This document shows positions 1 through 7,588 of a stretch of DNA of 64,000 nt, one piece after another. The position numbers and the translations under genes were made by a program. The DNA lies in contig JBAZBI010000009.1 of assembly GCA_041671545.1 (NCBI GenBank), positions 127,247 to 191,246 of the forward strand, written 5' to 3'. The notes under the pieces are model-generated. The model ran no database searches. It was given only the letters and a program-made list of their open reading frames with translations, and was not told where the DNA came from. The DNA is from UBA1563 sp041671545 (lineage in GTDB: Bacteria > Bacteroidota > Ignavibacteria > Ignavibacteriales > Ignavibacteriaceae). Numbering within the stretch: the stretch's first letter is position 1; every line of letters begins with the position of its first letter.

Positions 1-259
1 TTGCACTTGCTCTGGCGTTTGTAACATCGGTTAACACCTGTTTTTCAAAATTAGCGTAACCTTTAACCGTGTTCACTAAATTCGGGATGAGGTCCATTCT
101 TCTCTGATATTGGTTCTCGACGAGGCTCCAGTTTTTGTTTACATCCTCGTTCATCGTAACAAGATTGTTGTACGACCGGACACCCCACATAATTAACAAG
201 ATAATTCCTAGTAAGAGTGCGCCTCCAATTGAAAGCCCGATAAGTAAACCTTTTTTCAT
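1..259 (-). CDS. lemA: LemA family protein, 5' part only
   Basis: This is the N-terminal 86 codons of a LemA-family membrane protein; the rest lies beyond the left edge of the window. It opens with a lysine pair and one hydrophobic helix (about residues 5-26), followed by the conserved family core: NNLV, then an NWSLVENQYQRRMDLIPNLV-type segment, then NTVKGYA and the NARA motif. LemA proteins are small, mostly helical proteins anchored by their N-terminus, of uncertain biochemical role. The ATG at 259 is preceded by an AGAGGA ribosome binding site. Its own promoter lies just upstream, so it is probably not co-transcribed with the UPF0210 gene. Family assignment is confident. Confidence 0.9.
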   Translation of the reverse strand, partial: MKKGLLIGLSIGGALLLGIILLIMWGVRSYNNLVTMNEDVNKNWSLVENQYQRRMDLIPNLVNTVKGYANFEKQVLTDVTNARASA

Positions 260-321
260 TGAATCCTCTTTTTTAGTTAGGGTTTGGAACTTGTTGCTGC
301 TTTGTGAATTATTTTAAGTCT

Positions 322-351
322 AAAATATAAATTTTATTTGATAATTAACAA
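322..351 (-). promoter_or_regulatory. Putative promoter of lemA
   Basis: Read on the minus strand, a TTG (349-351) is followed after exactly 19 bases by TATATTTT (322-329). This is close to the Bacteroidota housekeeping pattern TTG-N19-TAnnTTTG. It would give a leader of about 55 bases before the LemA start. Seen by pattern only. Confidence 0.45.
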
Positions 352-367
352 TCCTGCGCCAAGAAAT

Positions 368-1729
368 TTAATTTGTTAGGCTCCTAATCGGTGCAGGTAT
401 CTTTCCTCCTCTTAAGACGAATGCCTTGGAGGAAAGTTCTCTTACGGGCATAATTGGCGCTCTGCCTAATAATCCGCCGTAATCCACGTAATCGCCCACA
501 CTTTTACCAACAGCGGGAATAATTCTTACAGCCGTGGTTTTATCATTTATCATTCCGATCGCAAATTCATCAGCCATAATTCCGGCAAGCGTTTCCGCCG
601 AAGTATTTCCGGGAACGGCAACCATGTCAAGTCCTACGGAACAAACCGCCGTCATCGCTTCTAATTTTTCTAATGATAAATGTCCCTTTTCAACAGCGCG
701 GATCATTCCGGCATCTTCACTAACAGGAATAAATGCGCCGCTCATTCCTCCGACCGATGAACTTGCCATCAACCCGGCTTTTTTAACAGCGTCATTCAAC
801 ATTGCCAGAGCAGCAGTTGTTCCGGGAGCACCGACATCCTCAACGCCCATCGCGATTAAAATATCGGCAATGCTATCTCCTTCAGCTGGAGTTGGCGCCA
901 GAGAAATATCAACTATTCCGAAAGGAACATTATTTTTCTCGGCAACTTTTCTTCCTATCAATTCACCCGCGCGTGTAATTTTAAACATCGTTTTTTTAAT
1001 CAACTCAGATAACTTTTGAAAATCAATTCCACCTGCATTTTTGATCGCGTCCAAAACTACTCCCGGTCCGCTGATACCAACATTAAGCGTAACTTCCGGT
1101 TCGGAAATTCCATGAAAAGCTCCCGCGACAAAAGGATTATCTTCTACAGCATTACAAAAGACGACAAGCTTTGCGCAGCCGACCGAATCTCTTTCTTTTG
1201 TTTTTTCCGCTGTTTCTTTGATGATGTTCGACATCAAATTGACGGCGTCCATATTTATTCCGGCTTTTGTTGAGGCAACGTTTACGCTGGAACAAACTTT
1301 TTGCGTTTGTGAAAGCGCGTTCGGAATAGATTTTATAAGCTCCAGCTCACCTTTTGTAAATCCTTTTTGAACGAGTGCGGAATATCCGGCGATGTAATCT
1401 ATCCCGATTTCTGTAGCAACTTTATCGAGTGTTTCGGCAATTTTTAAAAATTCATCTTGACCAAAAGCATCCCCGATAATGGAGATCGGCGTTACTGAAA
1501 CCCGTTTATTTGCAATAGAAATTCCGTAGCGTCTTTCAATTTCCTGCGCGTTCTTTACATGATTTTCGGCATACCGGAGAATTTTTTCATAAATTTTTTG
1601 TGTGGTGATGGCGATGTTTCTATCGGCACAATCACGGAGACTAATTCCCATAGTTACCGTGCGGATATCAAAATGTTCAATCTCTGTCATTTTAATCGTT
1701 TCAAGAATCTCATCAAATTCGTAGGGCAT
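368..1729 (-). CDS. UPF0210 / PFL family protein
   Basis: This 453-residue protein matches the UPF0210 (DUF711, PFL-like) family over its full usual length. Recognisable stretches include the N-terminal FDIRTVTMGISLRDCAD region, a VSVTPIS segment, the SGPGVV motif, APTPAEGDSIADIL and SSVGGMSGAFIPVSEDAGM. The fold is related to pyruvate formate-lyase-like barrels, but the reaction is unknown. Members are typically encoded next to a small ACT-domain protein, and that is the case here: the ACT gene ends 88 bases upstream on the same strand. The pair is therefore probably a ligand-sensing regulator and its effector. It is the last gene of the operon that starts at the acyl-CoA dehydrogenase. ATG start at 1729. 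Confidence 0.9.
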   Translation of the reverse strand: MPYEFDEILETIKMTEIEHFDIRTVTMGISLRDCADRNIAITTQKIYEKILRYAENHVKNAQEIERRYGISIANKRVSVTPISIIGDAFGQDEFLKIAETLDKVATEIGIDYIAGYSALVQKGFTKGELELIKSIPNALSQTQKVCSSVNVASTKAGINMDAVNLMSNIIKETAEKTKERDSVGCAKLVVFCNAVEDNPFVAGAFHGISEPEVTLNVGISGPGVVLDAIKNAGGIDFQKLSELIKKTMFKITRAGELIGRKVAEKNNVPFGIVDISLAPTPAEGDSIADILIAMGVEDVGAPGTTAALAMLNDAVKKAGLMASSSVGGMSGAFIPVSEDAGMIRAVEKGHLSLEKLEAMTAVCSVGLDMVAVPGNTSAETLAGIMADEFAIGMINDKTTAVRIIPAVGKSVGDYVDYGGLLGRAPIMPVRELSSKAFVLRGGKIPAPIRSLTN

Positions 1730-1817
1730 AGTGTTGGTTGTCCGTTGTTGGTAGTTAGTTGTTTGTTGAATATTATTTAATCGAGTTTATATAAGCGTTT
1801 AATCGTGAACTTAACTA

Positions 1818-2240
1818 TCAAATCCTATGCATATATCTGAAAACATCTTCGTGTTGAAGATAGATTTTCACTTTTAGTCTCTCAGCGATACTTTTCATTA
1901 TTTCTTGCAAGTCTTTAATGTCTTTTGGCGAATTTGTTATATCGATCATCATGATCATCGTAAAAAATTCCTGCATAATTTTTTGGGAGATGTCGAGGAT
2001 ATCGCATTGTGCTTCACTTAATGCAGCAGAAATGGAACTGACAATTCCCGTGGTATTTAAACCAAACGACGTTAGAATTACTCTGCCGGAACTTAAATTT
2101 AGTACTCCATCAGGATAACCATCAGAAGTACGGATTTTTTCTTCAACTAATTTTTTAACTGCATCAGGGGAAGCGTTTGGACCAAGTTCAGAGATCGCTT
2201 GAATAGATAATTCTCTTATTTTATCTTCTGTAAGTTTCAC
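1818..2240 (-). CDS. ACT domain-containing protein, UPF0237-like, with N-terminal extension
   Basis: This 140-residue protein carries a C-terminal ACT domain (about residues 50-138: GRVILTSFGLNTTGIVSSISAAL, then DILDISQKIMQEFFTMIMMIDI), the arrangement of UPF0237. Stand-alone UPF0237 proteins are usually about 90 residues. The extra 45 or so residues at the N-terminus are helical and include an ASPDAVKKLVEEKI segment. ACT domains bind small ligands such as amino acids. The start is a GTG at 2240 that overlaps the stop of the preceding gene (GTGA), which indicates translational coupling. Its partner UPF0210 gene follows. The ligand is unknown. Confidence 0.85.
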   Translation of the reverse strand: MKLTEDKIRELSIQAISELGPNASPDAVKKLVEEKIRTSDGYPDGVLNLSSGRVILTSFGLNTTGIVSSISAALSEAQCDILDISQKIMQEFFTMIMMIDITNSPKDIKDLQEIMKSIAERLKVKIYLQHEDVFRYMHRI

Positions 2241-3070
2241 GGTTTAAGTCCTTGATAATTTTTTTGTAAAAAGTCTAAAGTTTCATTCTTAATAAGTTCA
2301 TTTTTTTCGACGGCAAACTTTTCTGCGTTTGAAAGATTGCCGTTGTAAAATCTAAGCCAAAGTATAGTCCCAACTGCCATTCCGTCAAAAACTCTTTCTG
2401 CCGAAAAAGCTTGCACAGTTAAATATCCGAAAAGGACATTCCAACCGAGCGATAAAATTCCGCTTACATAATTGCCGGTATAAAATTGTCCGGCGCCGGG
2501 CAGAACAACCGAAATTCCCTTGGCAAAATTAACTGAATATTTTTTCTTTTGCACTTCTTCGCAAATATTTTTTAATGTTGCAGCAGAATCGATTTTGCCG
2601 AATACCTCAGCGGCTCTCTCCCAATCATCGTGGAAAAGGAAATTCCATCCGCGCCAATATTGAAGCGTGGATGAATCTGTTTTATATTTTTCATCTTTTT
2701 CCATTTCATCCAACTGATGGTTCACTAATGAAAATGCACGTCTGAGAATGTTTACTTTTATAATTTCAATCTTTGTTGAAAAGAACTCCACTTTGGTTTT
2801 TGAAATGATTTCCGCTTTAGTAAAATAGTGAACGGCTTCGGAAAGTTTGCCTCCTTGCCTATAAGATTCCCCAATCAATTTGTTGGATTTAAATGAATAT
2901 TGATTTGCCGAATCAAAAAAAGCTAACCGTTTTGCTTCTGTTATCGCGTCAAAATATTTTTCTTCTGCAAAAAGAGATTCGGCAAAAGCCAATTGACTTT
3001 CGAGCTGAGTTTGTGTGAATCCTTGTTGAAAATAAATCACTAAAATGAAAAGAAGCCATCGCGGTTTCAT
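2237..3070 (-). CDS. TPR-like exported protein with C-terminal membrane domain (paralogue of the preceding gene)
   Basis: This 277-residue protein begins with a signal peptide ending near GFTQT. A helical, TPR-like region follows (about 25-170; FAESLFAEEKYFDAITEAKRL and later repeats). A C-terminal membrane module starts at VVLPGAGQFYTGNYVSGIL and has two to three hydrophobic segments, resembling the PGxGQxY membrane domain of DUF5683-type proteins. The upstream gene has the same layout, so the two are diverged tandem duplicates. They overlap by ATGA at 3067-3070. The exact function is unknown; the neighbouring YidD-like gene suggests a role in the envelope. Confidence 0.7.
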   Translation of the reverse strand: MKPRWLLFILVIYFQQGFTQTQLESQLAFAESLFAEEKYFDAITEAKRLAFFDSANQYSFKSNKLIGESYRQGGKLSEAVHYFTKAEIISKTKVEFFSTKIEIIKVNILRRAFSLVNHQLDEMEKDEKYKTDSSTLQYWRGWNFLFHDDWERAAEVFGKIDSAATLKNICEEVQKKKYSVNFAKGISVVLPGAGQFYTGNYVSGILSLGWNVLFGYLTVQAFSAERVFDGMAVGTILWLRFYNGNLSNAEKFAVEKNELIKNETLDFLQKNYQGLKP

Positions 3071-3924
3071 TTATAACTTCCTTCAATTTCTTTCGGAACA
3101 AAATAATTTTTCGAATTCAAATAGGAATCGAATTCATTTTTCAATTTTTCTTCTCTTTCCAAATTATAATTTCTCGCGGAAATATAAGAACCGTAAACAT
3201 TCCCCGAATAAAAGAATGCAGTTAAACCGGCAAAAATCCATCCGCGGGTATTATGGTTTGCCTGAAAATTATCATACGCAAGGAATGCAAAAAGTCCGGT
3301 TACGATGAACGAAGTAATTCCATCTCCATAATTTTTTGTATAAATTTTTCCCGCACCGGGAATAATTGCTGAAAATAAAGCGGCCGCTAAAGGACTCTTC
3401 CTCTGCGGATGCGAAAAGTTTTCCGCAAAACTTTTCAATATTTGAGTATCGCTTTCCTCAAAATCATTACTAAGCGAGAACAAATTTGTTTGACTCATTC
3501 CAGCCTTTATTTGCGCCGCTAACTCCAACCGCCGGAATGAAGTTTCCAAATCTTTATTCACAAATTGGATTGAAACACTATCCGTTTTTACATCGATGTT
3601 TTTATTCAACATGAAAGAAGTTTTTAGAAATAGTAATCTGCTTTCTTCGCCAAGAAAAGAATTTCTTAATAGAAAGAAATGATCTTTTGCTCTTTCGTAG
3701 TCATTCATTTTTAAGAAGCATAAACCGATGTAGTAAGAAAGTGAATCGTTTTTAGCTGCACTATTGATTGCTTCATATTCTTCTGAAGCGCGGAGATAAT
3801 CTTTTTCGCAAAACAAATAATCGGCAAAAGCTTTTCTCTTTTCGGGAGTGAATAATTCGCTTTCCTGAGAAAGTAATAATATTGGGAATAGAGAAAGTAG
3901 AATCAGAAAGTAAAATGTTCGCAT
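3067..3924 (-). CDS. TPR-like exported protein with C-terminal membrane domain
   Basis: The architecture matches the next gene: signal peptide (ends near LLSQES), helical TPR-like repeats (DYLFCEKDYLRASEEYEAI; DSLSYYIGLCFLKMNDYERAKDHFF), then a membrane module starting FSAIIPGAGKIYTKNYGDGI followed by two hydrophobic helices. The chosen start is the ATG at 3924, which overlaps the upstream stop as TGATG; the frame also has a GTG one codon earlier. It has 285 residues. The C-terminal tail is charged (NLEREEKLKNEFDSYL). It is co-transcribed with the YidD-like gene before it. Function is unknown; an inner-membrane scaffold with periplasmic TPRs is an inference. Confidence 0.7.
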   Translation of the reverse strand: MRTFYFLILLSLFPILLLSQESELFTPEKRKAFADYLFCEKDYLRASEEYEAINSAAKNDSLSYYIGLCFLKMNDYERAKDHFFLLRNSFLGEESRLLFLKTSFMLNKNIDVKTDSVSIQFVNKDLETSFRRLELAAQIKAGMSQTNLFSLSNDFEESDTQILKSFAENFSHPQRKSPLAAALFSAIIPGAGKIYTKNYGDGITSFIVTGLFAFLAYDNFQANHNTRGWIFAGLTAFFYSGNVYGSYISARNYNLEREEKLKNEFDSYLNSKNYFVPKEIEGSYK

Positions 3925-4343
3925 CACTTAACTTTTGGATGAACAATTGGAATCAAATATTTTTCCGGAGGATCGGCGAGTCTCCCCTTTGGTGTTACAC
4001 GGTAATCGCTCCGGTTGAAGACATTAAAATCGCGTGTAAATCGGTCGGCGAACATCAATGTTCCTTCAATTATGTTCGAAGCTTTTACGGATTCTAAAAA
4101 GAAAGAAGAGCATGAAGGATCAAATGGACAATTATCTCCATCAACATCTGAGATAAAAAACCAGTATGTAACCGCCGCAGTTTTTAATAAAAACTCAAAC
4201 GGATCATCAGCGCGTAACGAATAGCTTCGTTCGGGATCATCAATCTTTTCAGAATAACTGATCTCCGATTTCTGCCAACGCTGCCAATCCGTCTGAGCAA
4301 AAAGTGAAAAGGAAAAAACAAGAATCAACCAGAGAATTTTCAA
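3924..4343 (-). CDS. YidD-like (membrane protein insertion efficiency factor) exported protein
   Basis: The 139-residue product has an N-terminal signal sequence (ends near SLFAQ). Its middle shows the YidD hallmark: two cysteines in a CPFDPSCSSFFLESV context, followed by a helix-rich stretch with a late arginine (MFADRFTRDF). YidD is normally a 70-90 residue cytoplasmic-side peripheral protein that helps YidC insert membrane proteins. The signal peptide and extra flanks make this an unusual, probably periplasmic variant. The start is a TTG overlapping the upstream stop (TTGA); no in-frame ATG lies near the signal peptide. It is coupled to the acyl-CoA dehydrogenase upstream and the TPR proteins downstream. 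Confidence 0.7.
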   Translation of the reverse strand: MKILWLILVFSFSLFAQTDWQRWQKSEISYSEKIDDPERSYSLRADDPFEFLLKTAAVTYWFFISDVDGDNCPFDPSCSSFFLESVKASNIIEGTLMFADRFTRDFNVFNRSDYRVTPKGRLADPPEKYLIPIVHPKVK

Positions 4344-5485
4344 TGTTCACTCAATAAACTTCTTGCAATTACGATCCGCTGAATTTCGTTTGTCCCTTCA
4401 TAAATCTCGGTGATCTTTGCATCGCGCAAATAACGTTCAACAAGATATTCGCGAACGTACCCGTAACCGCCGTGAATTTGGATCGCTTCCAATGCACATT
4501 CAACAGAAATTCTTGAAGCATAATATTTTGCCATTGCGGACTCCTTAACATACGGTTTGTGCGCGTCTTTCAAGGCCGCGGCTTGCAAGGTAAGCAATTT
4601 CGCGGCGTCTACTTTGGTTGCCATCTCTGCAATTTTAAATTGAATTGCCTGGTGATTTGCAATTTCAGTCCCAAAAGCTTTTCTCTGTTTAGCGTATTTT
4701 ATTGATGCTTCAAGCGAGGCAACGGCAATTCCCAACGCTTGCGAGGCGATTCCGATTCTTCCACCGTTCAGCGTGTTCATCGCAAAGTTGAATCCCTTTC
4801 CTTCTTCCCAAACAATATTTTCAGCCGGAACTTTGCAATTTGTAAAAGTAAGTGAACACGTGTCAGAACTTCTTATTCCGAGTTTATCTTCTTTCTTTGC
4901 CTGTTCAAAACCTTCGGTTCCTTTTTCAACAAGAAAAGTAGTGATCCCTTTATGCTTTTTTTCAACGTCGGTTTGCGCCATTACCAAATAGTAATCGGCA
5001 TTCTGTCCGTTAGTGATCCAATTTTTTATTCCATCCAGGACAAAAAAATCTCCATCGCGATGAGCAAGCGTACGCTGATTTGTCGCATCGCTACCGGCTT
5101 CGGGCTCTGATAGAGCGAACGCTCCGAGTTTTTCTCCTTTTGCAAGCGGTACTAAATATTTTTGTTTTATGAATTCCGAACCGTAAGTTTCAAGTCCCCA
5201 GGTAACAAGCGAATTGTTAACCGACATGATAACACCGCAGCTTGCATCAACTTTTGAAATTTCCATCATCGCTAAAACATAACTGACGGTATCCATTCCG
5301 GCGCCGCCATAATCGGGGGAAACCATCATTCCGAGAAAACCGAGTTCTCCGAGTTTTTTAATTATCTCGTGTGGAAATTCTGCATTAATATCGCGGTGAA
5401 TAGATGAAGGGGCTATTTCGGCTTCGGCAAACTCTTTTGCAGTTTGCTGAATCATTAATTGTTCTTCTGTGAAATCGAAATTCAT
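4340..5485 (-). CDS. Acyl-CoA dehydrogenase (short-chain type)
   Basis: This FAD-dependent enzyme oxidises acyl-CoA to enoyl-CoA in beta-oxidation or butyrate-type metabolism. It has 381 residues, the usual length. It shows the N-terminal helical domain, the central GAFALSEPEAGSDA motif, the KNWITNG segment and the C-terminal IQIHGGYGYVREYLVERYLRDAKITEIYEGTNEIQ signature, in which the Glu of YEGT is the expected catalytic base. ATG start at 5485 with a GGATAA-type site upstream. It is the first gene of a six-gene minus-strand operon whose other members are not obviously metabolic. Confidence 0.95.
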   Translation of the reverse strand: MNFDFTEEQLMIQQTAKEFAEAEIAPSSIHRDINAEFPHEIIKKLGELGFLGMMVSPDYGGAGMDTVSYVLAMMEISKVDASCGVIMSVNNSLVTWGLETYGSEFIKQKYLVPLAKGEKLGAFALSEPEAGSDATNQRTLAHRDGDFFVLDGIKNWITNGQNADYYLVMAQTDVEKKHKGITTFLVEKGTEGFEQAKKEDKLGIRSSDTCSLTFTNCKVPAENIVWEEGKGFNFAMNTLNGGRIGIASQALGIAVASLEASIKYAKQRKAFGTEIANHQAIQFKIAEMATKVDAAKLLTLQAAALKDAHKPYVKESAMAKYYASRISVECALEAIQIHGGYGYVREYLVERYLRDAKITEIYEGTNEIQRIVIARSLLSEH

Positions 5486-5606
5486 AATGTTATCCTTTTG
5501 TGATTTGAAAGAAAGATTTTCTAACCGCTTGTGGCGATTACGAAAAATTATTTTTGTTGATGCATCTTAAACCATAATAAAGTTTGGTTCAAAATTCTGT
5601 AACTCA

Positions 5607-5622
5607 TCCCGACATGTCGGGA
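5607..5622. repeat. Perfect 16-bp palindrome inside a larger imperfect hairpin
   Basis: TCCCGACA followed by its reverse complement forms a perfect 16-base palindrome. The flanks (CAAAATTCTGTAAC on the left, GCTACGATTTTG on the right) are partly complementary and extend it to about 48 bases. It lies between the HicB-like gene and the acyl-CoA dehydrogenase. There is no T-tract, so it is not a plain terminator. It resembles a dispersed palindromic repeat. Confidence 0.6.
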
Positions 5623-5646
5623 CGTGCTACGATTTTGTAATATTTT

Positions 5647-5805
5647 TTAAATGTCCTCCAGTAGCATTTCAATCACTTCACTTAAATTTGTCCGTAGTTC
5701 TTCAAGAGTTTCTGCCTGGGAATGGGCGCCTGGAAATCCAGGTATATAACCTACATACAAACCTGTATCCTGATCTTTTTCAATTATTGCAGTGTAAAAT
5801 TTCAT
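5647..5805 (-). CDS. Short HicB-family antitoxin-like protein, no HicA beside it
   Basis: A 52-residue product starts at the ATG at 5805. It reads as a minimal HicB fold: MKFYTAIIEKD, then GLYVGYIPGFPGAHSQ, then ETLEELRTNLSEVIEMLLED. HicB proteins neutralise HicA ribonucleases. HicB usually has an added DNA-binding domain, absent here. No HicA-like frame of 60-80 codons is visible on either side, so it is an orphan or a short HicB-like protein with another role. Confidence 0.75.
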   Translation of the reverse strand: MKFYTAIIEKDQDTGLYVGYIPGFPGAHSQAETLEELRTNLSEVIEMLLEDI

Positions 5806-5940
5806 TTTGTAACCTTTTAAATTCACTTGTTAAAATATAAAAAATATTATTGTTTTGGTAATCTTAAAAAACAGTTTAGCGCTTGTTTTTTTACCCATTT
5901 CTTAAATCGGTATATTGCACTTCAAATTTTATAAAGAAGC

Positions 5941-6993
5941 ATGAACAAAAATAAAACTCAATTAAAAGGATTAACACTCGAAGAACTTCAAACGCTATTT
6001 CTTGAATTAGGAGAAGCGAAGTTCCGCGCTTTGCAGGTTTTTAACTGGATGTACAATTACCGCGTAACAAGTTTTGATAAGATGGAAAATCTCTCAAAAC
6101 CGCTACGCAATAAGTTGAAAGAAAATTATTCACTTATCACATTAAACTTCGCTGCGTCTGAAACCTCAATCAGCGGAACAAAAAAACTGGTCTTTGAAAC
6201 CGAGGAAGGAAATAAAATTGAGTCGGTGATTATTCCCGATGAGAAACGGAATACACTCTGCATTTCAACGCAAGTCGGCTGCCCGCTTGATTGCAAATTC
6301 TGCGCAACGGGATTAATGGGTTACAAAAAAAATCTTTCTGCCGGTGAAATTTTCGACCAGTATCTATTAGCACAGCAGCACTCCGAAAGAGATATTTCAA
6401 ATATCGTTTATATGGGAATGGGTGAACCGCTTTTAAATTACAACGCCACATTAAACTCGCTTAAAATTTTTAGCGAAGAATTAACCAAAGGGATCAGTCT
6501 AAAAAAAATTACGGTTTCGACTGCAGGAATAGCGCCCAAAATAGTTGAGCTTGCCGATTCCGGTTTAAAAGCGAAATTAGCTTTGTCACTTCATTCATGT
6601 TTTGAAAAAACACGCTCGAAGATTATGCCGATAAATGAGAAATATCCGTTGAAAGATAATTTGGAAGCGGTTGCCCATTACGCCAAGAAAACCAAAACGC
6701 GCATAACGTTTGAATACATTATGTTGAAGGGTTTGAACGATAGAGATGAAGATATTAAAGCGTTAATAAAATTGACAAGTCAAATTCCTTCTAAGATAAA
6801 TGTAATTCCTTTTAACTCACTTCAACACATGCACCCGACAGGATTTTCGGCGTCACTCTTTCCAACAGAAAAAAAACGGATTGATGATTTCGTTCAAATT
6901 TTACGGGACAATAACGTTACGGTGATGGTTCGCGAGACACAAGGGGATGATATTGCCGCCGCTTGCGGACAACTTGCCGTGAAGTTCAAATAA
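5941..6993 (+). CDS. rlmN: 23S rRNA (adenine2503-C2)/tRNA methyltransferase RlmN
   Basis: This radical-SAM enzyme methylates C2 of A2503 in 23S rRNA (and A37 of some tRNAs) in the cytoplasm. It has 350 residues, the family length. The 4Fe-4S motif appears as CPLDCKFCATG near residue 114-124, followed by SAM-binding MGMGEPLLNY. The C-terminal MVRETQGDDIAAACGQL contains the second methyl-carrying cysteine. The N-terminal ALQVFNWMYNY helix region is also typical. It is followed after 12 bases by a TrmH-type methyltransferase, so the two are probably one RNA-modification operon. Confidence 0.97.
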   Translation: MNKNKTQLKGLTLEELQTLFLELGEAKFRALQVFNWMYNYRVTSFDKMENLSKPLRNKLKENYSLITLNFAASETSISGTKKLVFETEEGNKIESVIIPDEKRNTLCISTQVGCPLDCKFCATGLMGYKKNLSAGEIFDQYLLAQQHSERDISNIVYMGMGEPLLNYNATLNSLKIFSEELTKGISLKKITVSTAGIAPKIVELADSGLKAKLALSLHSCFEKTRSKIMPINEKYPLKDNLEAVAHYAKKTKTRITFEYIMLKGLNDRDEDIKALIKLTSQIPSKINVIPFNSLQHMHPTGFSASLFPTEKKRIDDFVQILRDNNVTVMVRETQGDDIAAACGQLAVKFK

Positions 6994-7005
6994 GAAAAAA
7001 TCAAA

Positions 7006-7560
7006 ATGAAAAAACTTACACACGATGAAATTTCTCAAAACCGGAGTACCCTTGATACTTTGCATGAAGTTAAAAAACTTCCCGTAGTTGCACTGCTTGA
7101 TAACATTCGCAGCACGTACAATGTTGGTTCGGTCTTCCGCACTTCAGATGGTGCACAGATTGAAAAACTTTTTCTCACCGGTTACACTCCACATCCGCCG
7201 AATAAAGAAATTTTGAAAACAGCGCTTGGTTCGACTGACAGTGTTAAGTGGGAGTTTCATAAAGATGCGTTAGCGGTTATTCATCAACTTAAAAAAGAGG
7301 GATATAAAATTTGCGCTCTCGAATTAACGGAAGCGCCTAAAATGTATTACGATCTTTCTACGCAGCAGTTCCCCCTTTGTTTAATTGTTGGGAATGAAAT
7401 TACGGGTGTATCTCAAAAACTTTTGGATGAGTGTGATTTTGCAATTGAGATTCCGCAGTACGGAATTAAACAATCGCTGAACGTTGCCGTAGCGTATGGT
7501 ATTGCAATTTTTGAATTGAGAAAAATTTTTGACCTCTCTCTCTTTCCCTCCCATGAGTAA
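7006..7560 (+). CDS. TrmH/SpoU family RNA 2'-O-methyltransferase
   Basis: This 184-residue SPOUT-class methyltransferase probably modifies a ribose in tRNA or rRNA. It shows the three family motifs: NIRSTYNVGSVFRTSDG (motif 1), the LCLIVGNEITGVSQ segment (motif 2) and IPQYGIKQSLNVAVAYGIAIFEL (motif 3), which together form the knotted SAM site. It lacks the N-terminal substrate domain of RlmB. The exact target nucleotide cannot be read from the sequence. Co-transcribed with rlmN. Confidence 0.88.
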   Translation: MKKLTHDEISQNRSTLDTLHEVKKLPVVALLDNIRSTYNVGSVFRTSDGAQIEKLFLTGYTPHPPNKEILKTALGSTDSVKWEFHKDALAVIHQLKKEGYKICALELTEAPKMYYDLSTQQFPLCLIVGNEITGVSQKLLDECDFAIEIPQYGIKQSLNVAVAYGIAIFELRKIFDLSLFPSHE

Positions 7561-7588
7561 GAAGAGAGATGAAAGAGTGAGGTTTTTA
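7532..7588 (+). terminator. Putative terminator after the rlmN-trmH operon
   Basis: ACCTCTCTCTCTTTC near the stop codon pairs with GAAAGAGTGAGGT about 24 bases later, followed by TTTTTATTT. The loop is long, so it is a moderate prediction. It also lies at the 3' end of the convergent T9SS cargo gene. Confidence 0.45.

Noticed and set aside
5850..5940. Terminator-like hairpin before rlmN
   Set aside because: The stem is AT-only with weak pairing around AGCGCT; too poor to call.
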